Shown here in pieces: positions 1 through 6,817 of a stretch of DNA of 40,410 nucleotides. Position 1 is the stretch's first letter; the number at the start of each line of letters is the position of its first letter. The notes under the pieces are model-generated. The model searched no databases, was not told the origin of the DNA, and worked only from the letters and a program-made list of their open reading frames with translations. The position numbers and the translations under genes are program-made. This stretch comes from an uncultured Elusimicrobiales bacterium. Its GTDB lineage: Bacteria; Elusimicrobiota; Elusimicrobia; Elusimicrobiales; Elusimicrobiaceae. The stretch lies in the NCBI GenBank assembly GCA_944326765.1, contig CALVFE010000011.1:1-40410 (forward strand), given 5' to 3'.

Positions 1-171
1 AGTTTTGCTATACTGATAGTGGATTTTGACACTTTAGGTCTCTGAAAAAAACCTTTCCCTTGTTGCGTAAGTACCACTCAAATATTCCCTCTTGGCAATA
101 TTTTGGCAGTGCCCCAAAAAGGCAAACCATAAGGCATTTCTTCGTCGAGAAACATCTTTTCTAATTGCCAA

Positions 172-221
172 GGCGCCTTTGACATGGGAAAGGTCATAGG
201 TTCAATCCCTATACTGGGCAT
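172..221 (+). pseudogene. 3' half of a tRNA-Val(GAC)-like gene, possible attachment-site remnant
   Basis: A perfect 5-bp T stem (ATAGG/CCTAT) encloses a 7-base T loop TTCAATC. It is preceded by a standard AGGTC variable loop and an anticodon loop TTGACAT (anticodon GAC, valine), and followed by ACTGGGC plus discriminator A. The matching acceptor 5' strand (GCCCAGT) and a regular D arm are absent upstream, the anticodon stem pairs at only about three positions, and no CCA is encoded, although tRNA-Ala in this window has one. This is what remains when an element integrates into a tRNA 3' half, or a decayed tRNA. The rest of bases 1-171 shows no gene I can support. Confidence 0.5.
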
Positions 222-225
222 ATTT

Positions 226-254
226 AAAATCCCTGCCAACCGGCAGGGATTTTT
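226..254. terminator. Bidirectional intrinsic terminator
   Basis: A 12-bp stem AAAATCCCTGCC / GGCAGGGATTTT with loop AACC is flanked by A and T runs, so it can work on both strands. On the plus strand it follows the tRNA-like fragment. On the minus strand it lies about 125 bases past the stop of the TPR-protein gene and should end the riboswitch-controlled operon. Confidence 0.85.
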
Positions 255-377
255 GACAAATGCCTTTTATAATAAGCCCAGCGCGCAAATTCAAGGTTTT
301 CCTTCTTTTCTTTCCCAATATCCCAACCCAGAACGCAACAAACCCATTTTATGGTCAGCTTTTTGGCTGCCCAACGT

Positions 378-1958
378 TTACACCCGCAACAACCATTTCA
401 ACAACAGCAGCCGGCCGTACATCGGTCTGTGCGCCTGCGTCGTAATAATGGGCATTACCGAATACGGATCTGCACAGTCGGACTTGATAATCATATTCTT
501 CCACTTGGATTTTTCTATCAGTTGGCGCAGCTTTTTTTGATTATTCGTTTCTCTATATAAATGGTATAAGCTGCACATATCCATCTTTTGGGTATCTCCG
601 CTATATTCAACGCTTTTTTGAATGTTGCGCAGAGCTGCTTTATAATCGCCCATTTTCCGGTAGGTTTCGCTGAGGTTATGATATACTACCGATTTCTCCC
701 CCATTCGATCGTCCCGTTCAACCGCGAGATTAAAGAAATGTAACGCATCTTCCACATTTCCTTCCATAAAATACACCACCCCCAAATTGTTATAGGAATA
801 GCCATCTCTTGTAGTGGTCAGCAAGTAGGGTTCTAAAATTTTTTTTGCGGCCGCATATTTTTGTTTTTCCAGCAAACGCATTGCGTTTATCGGCGGGTCA
901 GGCCTACGGCAAAACAGCCCGCAGAAAAGACTTAAGCATATCGTCAAAACAAGAAGCATTTTCTTGACGGAAGTTTGCGGCCGGATATAATCATATTGTT
1001 TAAAATCCGCCCGATGATATTCTTTTTCCAACAATTGGGTTACCCTATCAAAATGCTCCGTAATATCGGCAATATCGGCAAATTCCAACAACAGATTGCG
1101 CAATTTTACGTGCATCCCTTCGTTTTGCCAGCCAAAGGCACCTGCCCATTGGATTTTATGCGCGTTATCGAGGCTGATGACCACATTTACGCTATTGCGC
1201 TTGCCATTCTTCCAGTGCTGCTTCCAATACTGCGCCAAGATTGGTTTTGCGTTTTCCAACAGAATGAAGTTCAGTTTAATCTGTTTGGTACGCGACCAAC
1301 AGTTATACTCTTCCAGTTTCGCCGCCAGCGCTTCCACATCTTTGCCCTGTACTTTGCCGTAAAGTTCACATGCGGCATAATCCTGCAGCTGATATTTTTT
1401 CACTTCCTCTTTACTTAATTCCCCCATTTCAAAGACATTCGGCGCCCGCAAAATAGGGTTCTCATATTCTTTCCAAATATAGCGGTAGCGAACGGTTTCC
1501 CGGGTTCCCGGCCAGGTAGTATAATAACAGGTTCCCGGATCGATAATGGTGCCGCGGGATTCCCATCTATGATCGGCATTACATTCGTACTCGTTTCCAA
1601 ACAGATCTACAAACCGGTAATAAGCCGTCCGATGAATAGATATGAGGTTGCGTCCTTCTGCCACTTGTACCGACCACTGCTCCGGATGCCGTACGGTTTC
1701 GTAGGTAACTTTTTTCGTATTTTTATCCTCATGGCGAATGCGTTCCACCCATTCCGTAAAATAACGCGCTTCCAGCACATAGGTGCCGATCAATTCGTAA
1801 TCACGGGTATCGGGAGAATCCCAACCCGAAAAAATCAAAATAATTATCCATGCCAAAACAGATCCGGCTGCTATTTCCCAGACACCTAGCGCCTGCCAAC
1901 CCATTATAAGCGGAATAATGACTAAAAAACCCAATGCGTACAAATAGCCGACAATCAT
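378..1958 (-). CDS. Membrane-anchored TPR protein, last gene of the riboswitch operon
   Basis: This 526-residue protein is of unknown function. The N-terminus has two hydrophobic segments (about residues 2-21 and 26-43). A soluble region of some 290 residues rich in Trp, Tyr and charged residues follows, which I do not recognise. A third hydrophobic segment lies at about 332-350. The last ~175 residues hold two to three tetratricopeptide-like helical pairs, for example around YNNLGVVYFMEGNVEDALHF and YHNLSETYRKMGDYKAALRN. TPRs usually mediate protein-protein contacts, so this is plausibly a membrane scaffold. Its ATG overlaps the stop of the LemA-like gene by four bases (ATGA), which implies translational coupling. 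Its position behind a ClpX-like unfoldase and LemA suggests a shared envelope task; that is inference. Confidence 0.8.
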   Translation of the reverse strand: MIVGYLYALGFLVIIPLIMGWQALGVWEIAAGSVLAWIIILIFSGWDSPDTRDYELIGTYVLEARYFTEWVERIRHEDKNTKKVTYETVRHPEQWSVQVAEGRNLISIHRTAYYRFVDLFGNEYECNADHRWESRGTIIDPGTCYYTTWPGTRETVRYRYIWKEYENPILRAPNVFEMGELSKEEVKKYQLQDYAACELYGKVQGKDVEALAAKLEEYNCWSRTKQIKLNFILLENAKPILAQYWKQHWKNGKRNSVNVVISLDNAHKIQWAGAFGWQNEGMHVKLRNLLLEFADIADITEHFDRVTQLLEKEYHRADFKQYDYIRPQTSVKKMLLVLTICLSLFCGLFCRRPDPPINAMRLLEKQKYAAAKKILEPYLLTTTRDGYSYNNLGVVYFMEGNVEDALHFFNLAVERDDRMGEKSVVYHNLSETYRKMGDYKAALRNIQKSVEYSGDTQKMDMCSLYHLYRETNNQKKLRQLIEKSKWKNMIIKSDCADPYSVMPIITTQAHRPMYGRLLLLKWLLRV

Positions 1959-2455
1959 TCAATATTTTCCTTACCGGCGGCATAGACTCCTTCGGTATAG
2001 TCCGATGTAATAACCGTAATTTTTACTTCCGCCGCATACGGCAATATCATACACGCCGGAATGCTATGAATATAGGTGCTATGTTCCTTCTGCCGTGCCA
2101 CCAGCAAACGCTGCTGGGCAAAAAATTCCTGCCGATTGGCTTCTATAGCCGTGGCTAACTGCCGAAGAAGCGAAGAATCCAGCGGCGGGTTTTGCTCCAG
2201 CATCAAAGCCACGTCCTTCCCCTGGTAACGCCCCGCAATCAGTTTAGGGTAGATTTCCTTAAATGTTTCTAAATAAGTGTCGGACACATGGGTAATTTGT
2301 TTAATCACCTTCCACATTTTGTCAAAGTTCGCTTCGCAAACGTCTTGCTGTGCCAGCACCAAATTACGCAGCCGAAGTTCCGTATTGTATGCGGAAATAA
2401 AATAGCCGATAACTATCAGCCCAATCAACAACAAAATAAACATCATAGCCGTCAT
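1955..2455 (-). CDS. LemA-like membrane protein
   Basis: This 166-residue protein has one N-terminal transmembrane segment (about residues 3-21) followed by a helical domain. The YNTELRLRNLVLAQQDVCEANFDKM region matches the start of the LemA fold (an NxL..L...V..A-type helix after the membrane anchor). The C-terminal part typical of LemA is diverged, and the whole is a little shorter than the family's usual ~185-200 residues. LemA proteins are found in many bacteria, often beside membrane proteases or repeat proteins; their molecular role is not settled. The start is supported by AAGGAG a few bases upstream. The 186-base gap from the ClpX-like gene holds no convincing gene. The stop overlaps the next start (ATGA). 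Confidence 0.75.
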   Translation of the reverse strand: MTAMMFILLLIGLIVIGYFISAYNTELRLRNLVLAQQDVCEANFDKMWKVIKQITHVSDTYLETFKEIYPKLIAGRYQGKDVALMLEQNPPLDSSLLRQLATAIEANRQEFFAQQRLLVARQKEHSTYIHSIPACMILPYAAEVKITVITSDYTEGVYAAGKENIE

Positions 2456-2641
2456 ATACTTTCTCCTTTTTTCTTTTTAAATGGAATACGGAAACCCATA
2501 TCCGAAATATTGCGTTCTCTTTTTGATACAGTCCCAAGCCTCCAATCCGCTCCCCGTTACCCAAAAGAGCGTTGAACCGCATTGGGCGGAATTTCGGCGA
2601 CACAAACGCAGAAAAACAAGCCAATTAAGGGGTCATTCCTC

Positions 2642-4021
2642 CTAAAGATATATTTTTACCGGCTGCTCTAAGAAATATTTTTGAAACCATTTTCCTACCT
2701 GCTGCTGCAATCCGCGCGCGCCCATTCGGCGTTTGTAGGCCTGGTTAATCACTTCCTCTACCCATTCGGGCTGTATATGAGCGGAAGTATGTAACAGTTT
2801 TTCATATTGGCGAATAGGCCCGTTGTAAGGATTGAGTAAAATCTGGCGCAAATCCTCTTTTTCAAGAGGGCTTAACTGCACAAAATACGAAAAACGTCCC
2901 ATCAGTTCCGGCAGCATGCCATAACCTATATAATCCTCAACCGATAAGGCCTCCTTTCGCACACAGGGAGCGCGCGTAAAACCAATGGACGAATCCGCAT
3001 GTTTTACCTGTAAGCTTTCGAACGCGCCTCCCACCACAAACAGCACCCGGGAAATATCCCACTCCATTGTTTTGTGGGTAAAAGCGTCTTCCACCGTAAA
3101 ATGCCGTCCTTCTACCATGCGTAGCAGCTCCGCCTGTACATTCGCCGTAGAAATACCCCAGCGTTCCCCGCCGGCGCGCAATTTATCGATTTCATCAATA
3201 AACACGATAGAAAGCGGTAATTCGTTTTTTCTCCGCGCCAATGCCACCAGCGGTTTTAAGATGGCTCCCACACTCATGCCGACATAACCCGTCTGCGTAT
3301 ATTGTGAAGCATCGGCGTGAACGAACGGAATTTTTAAAATCCGCGCCAAGCATTGACACAAATAGGTTTTCCCGGTTCCGGTCGGCCCGCTGATAAAGAT
3401 ATTGTTCTTTGCAAAAGGTATATCCGGCGCTTGGCTGCACTTGGTCAAATGTTCAAACACTCCCGCCACCAGTTGTTTTTTTGCCTCCTCTTGTCCGATG
3501 ACGTATTTGTTAAGTTCGGCCAGTACGCGCCGGGGCGTAAAAGTGCGCCGCGATTGGCGGGTGTTTTGCAAAGAGGAGTCCGCCAACAACGGATTTTTTT
3601 TAAGATCTACCATCCCGCCGGATAAAGTTAAAATCCCTCGGGCAAACAATATCCCCTTCCCATCGAATAAAGTAGCTATAACTTCTTTAGAGGGAGCAAA
3701 GGTTTGTGCCTCCTGCATCAGGGCAGTGACCTTGCAAGTGGAAGGGGTAATAACCCGCAATAACTGCGAGGTGGCCAAAAACAACAGCAAAAACAATTCC
3801 GTATTATTTAAACGGTATTGCTGCACCCACGCCGCCAGCGGCAGTTTTTTGGCATTGGATTTTTTCAGTCGGGCGCAAATTTCCTTAAACAGTTCTACGC
3901 ACTCGGCTTGGCGTATCGCCACGCCGCATTTGGCGTGCCAGCAAGTTAATTGCTCAATCAGCTCGGTACGCGAGGCATACTTTTTGAATGCGTTTGACTT
4001 TGCCGTTTGTCCCATATTCAT
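2642..4021 (-). CDS. ClpX-like AAA+ unfoldase with a non-standard N-terminal domain
   Basis: This 459-residue protein has a C-terminal half that follows ClpX closely. It shows KYVIGQEEAKK (about 172-182), Walker A GPTGTGKT (212-219), the substrate-gripping pore loop GYVG (245-248), Walker B IVFIDEID (272-279), an IGF tripeptide (346-348) like the ClpP-docking loop, a LPELMGR arginine finger (370-376) and the sensor-2 GAR (434-436). The N-terminal ~160 residues do not contain ClpX's four-cysteine zinc-binding domain and resemble nothing I know. So it is probably an energy-dependent unfoldase able to dock ClpP, with different substrate recognition, rather than the housekeeping ClpX. The ATG overlaps the stop of a 50-codon ORF (ATGA). 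It is the first long gene downstream of a SAM-type riboswitch. Confidence 0.85.
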   Translation of the reverse strand: MNMGQTAKSNAFKKYASRTELIEQLTCWHAKCGVAIRQAECVELFKEICARLKKSNAKKLPLAAWVQQYRLNNTELFLLLFLATSQLLRVITPSTCKVTALMQEAQTFAPSKEVIATLFDGKGILFARGILTLSGGMVDLKKNPLLADSSLQNTRQSRRTFTPRRVLAELNKYVIGQEEAKKQLVAGVFEHLTKCSQAPDIPFAKNNIFISGPTGTGKTYLCQCLARILKIPFVHADASQYTQTGYVGMSVGAILKPLVALARRKNELPLSIVFIDEIDKLRAGGERWGISTANVQAELLRMVEGRHFTVEDAFTHKTMEWDISRVLFVVGGAFESLQVKHADSSIGFTRAPCVRKEALSVEDYIGYGMLPELMGRFSYFVQLSPLEKEDLRQILLNPYNGPIRQYEKLLHTSAHIQPEWVEEVINQAYKRRMGARGLQQQVGKWFQKYFLEQPVKIYL

Positions 4022-4170
4022 TTCCCTCTTGCTCTAGCATACCTATCTTCCGCACGGCTGTCAGAAACCGCGCATGCAGATTCAGCTGCCGCCCCATTGA
4101 TACCCGTTTCTATTGCCACAATGACGGAATAAATTCTTCTCTGTTTGAGAAAACAACTTTTTCTTGCCAT
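4018..4170 (-). CDS. 50-residue ORF between riboswitch terminator and clpX-like gene
   Basis: The ORF begins at an ATG 38 bases past the riboswitch terminator and is preceded by a strong ribosome binding site (AAGGAGAGGTG). It ends in TGA overlapping the ATG of the ClpX-like gene. The product is basic, with an MARKSCFLKQRR start, a middle IYSVIVAIETG and an Arg-rich end; no domain is recognised. It could be a real small protein, perhaps an adaptor or substrate of the unfoldase. It could also be a leader peptide that only delivers ribosomes to the next start, or the true N-terminal region of the larger protein separated by a frameshift. The ribosome binding site and exact ATGA coupling make translation likely; function is unknown. 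Confidence 0.55.
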   Translation of the reverse strand: MARKSCFLKQRRIYSVIVAIETGINGAAAESACAVSDSRAEDRYARARGK

Positions 4171-4207
4171 CACACCTCTCCTTAGGAATGTCCATCGGAG
4201 CCGGAGT

Positions 4208-4238
4208 AAAAAAGAACCCATTGTCTCCAATGGGTTCC
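4208..4238 (-). terminator. Riboswitch expression-platform terminator
   Basis: Read on the minus strand, GAACCCATTG (4237-4228), loop GAGA and CAATGGGTTC (4223-4214) form a perfect 10-bp hairpin followed directly by six T. The 5' half of this hairpin (CCCATTG) is exactly complementary to CAATGGG in the 3' strand of riboswitch helix P1. The two structures are therefore mutually exclusive, as in a transcription-attenuating OFF switch. Confidence 0.9.
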
Positions 4239-4261
4239 AATTCATATAAAAAACGGTTGTA

Positions 4262-4350
4262 ATCCCCATTGTGCAAGCATTAGCACCTTACCTTTTGGCA
4301 GGTTGCTGTGTAGTCTTTGGGCTTGTCCCTCGTACACTCGTAATGGTTGG
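4262..4350 (-). promoter_or_regulatory. SAM-I-type riboswitch aptamer
   Basis: On the minus strand the conserved core of the SAM-I clan is present in order: GAGGGAC (4331-4325), GCCC, CAGCAACC (ending 4301) and AAGGTGCTAA (4289-4280). Helix P2 is exact (GTGTA 4337-4333 with TACAC 4312-4308) around a kink-turn-like GAGGG...CCCAAAGA. Helix P3 is short (ACC/GGT). Helix P1 closes with CCATT (4346-4342) and AATGG (4270-4266). P4 is reduced to a tiny TGC/GCA hairpin. Such aptamers bind S-adenosylmethionine and normally control methionine or SAM genes. Here the downstream genes are a small ORF, a ClpX-like protein, LemA-like and TPR proteins. Confidence 0.85.
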
Positions 4351-4359
4351 AGGGGTTAC

Positions 4360-4398
4360 CAAAAGACAATTCTATTCATTTTTTTGAATTGACTTTTG
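4360..4398 (-). promoter_or_regulatory. Upstream hairpin in the riboswitch leader
   Basis: Near the 5' end of the predicted transcript, CAAAAGTCAATTC (4398-4386) and GAATTGTCTTTTG (4372-4360) pair over 13 positions with a single T-T mismatch, around a 13-base A-rich loop. It precedes the aptamer and is not followed by a T run, so it is more likely a stabilising 5' stem than a terminator. Confidence 0.6.
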
Positions 4399-4417
4399 TT
4401 TAACCGTCTCTATTTTT

Positions 4418-4446
4418 ATTATAGCACGCCCGACGCAATCCGTCAA
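4418..4446 (-). promoter_or_regulatory. Sigma-70-type promoter of the riboswitch operon
   Basis: On the minus strand, TTGACG (4446-4441), a 17-base spacer and TATAAT (4423-4418) with an extended TGC before the -10 make a near-consensus promoter. Transcription should start near 4411, giving a leader of about 240 bases before the first ORF. Confidence 0.85.
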
Positions 4447-4581
4447 CCCCATCGCGGCATTTTTCTTCTGAAATTTATGCTTGGCAAACGCTTAAATACG
4501 CGCCATAAAAACAAATTTCTCTTAAAAAAGTAGAATATAGAAGAGCATTTGCCGCTGCGCGCGCGATGCCGAGGAGTCCGT

Positions 4582-4890
4582 ATGAGTATTTTTGAAGCGC
4601 TGATGATGTTGGGTTTTGGGCTGGCTTGGCCGTTTAACATCAGCCGCTCGCTGCACACCAAAACCGCCGCCGGAAAAAGTTTCTTGTTTATGATTACCAT
4701 CGAATTAGCCTATATATGTGGCATGATTCATAAGGTTCTTTATAACTTTGACTGGGTTTTCTGGCTGTATGTTTTAAATTTTGTAATGGTATTTGTGGAT
4801 TTAATGTTGATGATCCGCTATAGCAGACTGGATCTCTTTCGCCGGCGGCACGCCCAACTGCGCGCCCGGCGCAGAGCACAACATTCCTAA
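4582..4890 (+). CDS. Small PQ-loop-type membrane protein
   Basis: This 102-residue protein has three hydrophobic segments. The first contains FGLAWPFNISRSLHTKTAAG, the proline-centred motif of PQ-loop/SemiSWEET-like half transporters, followed by GKSFLF and a GMIHK turn. The C-terminal ~15 residues are Arg-rich, probably on the cytoplasmic side. Proteins of this length usually dimerise to form a transporter; the substrate cannot be inferred. The start at 4582 is chosen because GAGGAG lies just upstream; an in-frame ATG at 4549 lacks such a site. It is divergent from the riboswitch operon and followed 50 bases later by the threonine-aldolase-like gene, which has its own promoter. Confidence 0.75.
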   Translation: MSIFEALMMLGFGLAWPFNISRSLHTKTAAGKSFLFMITIELAYICGMIHKVLYNFDWVFWLYVLNFVMVFVDLMLMIRYSRLDLFRRRHAQLRARRRAQHS

Positions 4891-4908
4891 ATGAACAAGC
4901 CAACTCCG

Positions 4909-4936
4909 TTGCGCAAAAAAGCTATAATACTATAAA
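4909..4936 (+). promoter_or_regulatory. Promoter giving a probably leaderless aldolase mRNA
   Basis: TTGCGC (4909-4914), a 16-base spacer and TATAAA (4931-4936) lie four bases before the ATG at 4941, so transcription should begin at or beside the start codon. An overlapping TATAAT (4923-4928) would give a leader of about six bases. There is no Shine-Dalgarno sequence. Confidence 0.55.
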
Positions 4937-4940
4937 GCCT

Positions 4941-5984
4941 ATGATTCGGTTTAATTGCGATTACAGCGAAGGAGCCCATCCTTCCGTATTAGAAAAACTG
5001 ACCCTAACCAACCTGGAACAAACCCCGGGATACGGGCAGGATATTTATTGCCGGCGGGCGGCGGATTTGATTAAATCTTGCTGCAAAACTCCCGAAGCGG
5101 AAGTCCATTTTTTAACCGGCGGCACCCAAACCAATCTTACCGTAATTGCGGCTTGTTTACGTCCGTATCAGGGCGTTATTTCCGCTTCTTCCGGTCATAT
5201 TAACGTGCATGAAACCGGCGCCATCGAAGCGACGGGGCACCGCGTGATTGCCGTCGGCGAAAACAGCGGCAAAATAACCCCCGAACAAATTTCCCGCTGC
5301 TGCCAGGAACATTGGCAAGACGATAATCCCGAATTTGCTCCCCAACCGAAATTGGTTTATCTGTCTTTCCCTACTGAATATGGAACCCTCTATTCAAAAG
5401 AAGAACTTACGGCCATCCGGCGCGCTTGTGACGAAAACAATCTGTATCTTTTTATGGACGGCGCCCGCCTGGGATACGGGCTGGAAGCCCCCGGCAACAA
5501 TTTAACGCTGGCGGACATTGCCGCCTGCTGCGACGTTTTTTACATCGGCGGCACTAAAATCGGCGCTTTATTGGGGGAAGCGGTCGTAATCGTAAACCCA
5601 AAACTTCAAAAAGATTTCCGCTATTTTATGAAACAAAAAGGCGCCATGTTGGCTAAAGGGCGCGTCCTGGGGCTACAATTCCTGGCCTTATTCGAAAACG
5701 GGCTGTATTTTCAGATTTCCAAACATGCCAACGAAATGGCACAAATCATTCGGAAGGCCTGTCAAGAAGTCGGTTATCCGTTTCTATATGATTCGCCCAC
5801 CAATCAGCAATTCCCCATTATGCCGGAAAAAGCCGTCAAACAACTTGAACCTTACTATTCTTTTGCTCACATCAAACGTATGGAACGCGGCCTCATGGCC
5901 ATTCGTATTTGTACCAGCTGGGCTACCCGGGAAGAAGACGCCCGGCAGCTTGCACAGGATATCCGCAAATACGCCGAGCTGTAA
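4941..5984 (+). CDS. ltaE: Low-specificity threonine aldolase-like PLP enzyme
   Basis: This 347-residue protein belongs to the beta-eliminating lyase/threonine aldolase group of fold-type I PLP enzymes, which split L-threonine or L-allo-threonine into glycine and acetaldehyde in the cytosol. Visible landmarks are FLTGGTQTNLTVI (PLP phosphate site, about 58-70), HINVHETGAIE (His stacking on PLP), LFMDGARLGYGL (Asp-Arg pair) and YIGGTKIGALLG with the Schiff-base Lys206. Length is normal. The ATG at 4941 follows a -10 box with almost no leader. Endonuclease IV starts three bases after the stop, so the two are probably co-transcribed, without an obvious functional link. Confidence 0.88.
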   Translation: MIRFNCDYSEGAHPSVLEKLTLTNLEQTPGYGQDIYCRRAADLIKSCCKTPEAEVHFLTGGTQTNLTVIAACLRPYQGVISASSGHINVHETGAIEATGHRVIAVGENSGKITPEQISRCCQEHWQDDNPEFAPQPKLVYLSFPTEYGTLYSKEELTAIRRACDENNLYLFMDGARLGYGLEAPGNNLTLADIAACCDVFYIGGTKIGALLGEAVVIVNPKLQKDFRYFMKQKGAMLAKGRVLGLQFLALFENGLYFQISKHANEMAQIIRKACQEVGYPFLYDSPTNQQFPIMPEKAVKQLEPYYSFAHIKRMERGLMAIRICTSWATREEDARQLAQDIRKYAEL

Positions 5985-5986
5985 AT

Positions 5987-6817
5987 ATGTTCTATATTGG
6001 CTGTCATCTATCCGCTGCAAAAGGATTTTACGCCATGGGGCAAACGGCTTTAAAAATAAAAGCCAATACCTTTCAGTTTTTCACCCGCAATCCGCGCGGC
6101 AGTCAAGCCAAAAAACTGGATTTACAAGATGTCCAACGCCTGCAGCAGCTGCTGCAGGAACATCATTTTGCCCCCGTCATCGCCCATGCGCCTTATACGC
6201 TAAATCCTGCGGCAGCCGATGCGCATATCCGGACATTTGCCCGGCAAACAATGGCCGATGATTTAGCCCGCTTGGAACACCTGCCCGGAAACTTATACAA
6301 TTTTCATCCCGGAAGCCACGTCGGACAAGGAACCTCCGCGGGCATTCGGCTGATCATTCAAACGCTCAACGAGATTCTCACTCCCACCCAGCAAACCACG
6401 GTTCTATTGGAAACGATGGCCGGAAAAGGCAGCGAAATCGGCCGCAGCTTTGATGAATTGAAACAAATTCTAGACGGTGTAAAATGTTCCGACAAGGTGG
6501 GAATTTGTTTGGATACCTGCCATGTTCACGATGCCGGTTATTCACTGGCTGTATTAGACGGCACCCTGCAGGAATTGGATAAACAGGTCGGCCTCAACAA
6601 GCTAAAAGCCGTACATCTTAACGACAGCCTTTATCCGCGCGGCTCCCATAAAGACCGTCATGCCCCCATCGGACAAGGATTTATCGGCACGGAAACGATT
6701 TCCCGCCTTATCAATCACCCCGCACTACAAGGCCTTCCCTTCTGTTTGGAAACTCCCCAGGATTTGGCCGGCTACGCCCAAGAAATCGCCCTGCTTCGCC
6801 GGTTATATCAACGCTAA
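5987..6817 (+). CDS. nfo: Endonuclease IV (AP endonuclease)
   Basis: This 276-residue cytosolic TIM-barrel enzyme cleaves the DNA backbone 5' of abasic sites in base excision repair. All nine metal ligands of the trinuclear zinc site can be placed: His67 (AHAPY), His107 (NFHPGSH), Glu142 (LLETMAG), Asp176 and His179 (CLDTCHVHDAGY), His210 (AVHLND), Asp223 and His225 (HKDRHAPIG) and Glu255 (CLETPQ). The start MFYIGCHLSA is the family's usual beginning; it lies three bases after the aldolase stop, and an upstream in-frame ATG at 5909 would lie inside that gene. Its stop overlaps the stop of the convergent methyltransferase gene. Confidence 0.95.
   Translation: MFYIGCHLSAAKGFYAMGQTALKIKANTFQFFTRNPRGSQAKKLDLQDVQRLQQLLQEHHFAPVIAHAPYTLNPAAADAHIRTFARQTMADDLARLEHLPGNLYNFHPGSHVGQGTSAGIRLIIQTLNEILTPTQQTTVLLETMAGKGSEIGRSFDELKQILDGVKCSDKVGICLDTCHVHDAGYSLAVLDGTLQELDKQVGLNKLKAVHLNDSLYPRGSHKDRHAPIGQGFIGTETISRLINHPALQGLPFCLETPQDLAGYAQEIALLRRLYQR

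Noticed and set aside
34..200. Minus-strand open frame ending at 34 with an LGHxxxxxxxxY pattern resembling a tyrosine recombinase C-terminus
   Set aside because: Only about 50 codons, runs out of the tRNA-like sequence, lacks the upstream Arg-box and a start; the spacing match is probably chance.
2456..2641. Open frame between the ClpX-like and LemA-like genes
   Set aside because: Weak TTG start, and its second half only shadows LemA in another frame; the good ribosome binding site there leads to a three-codon ORF.
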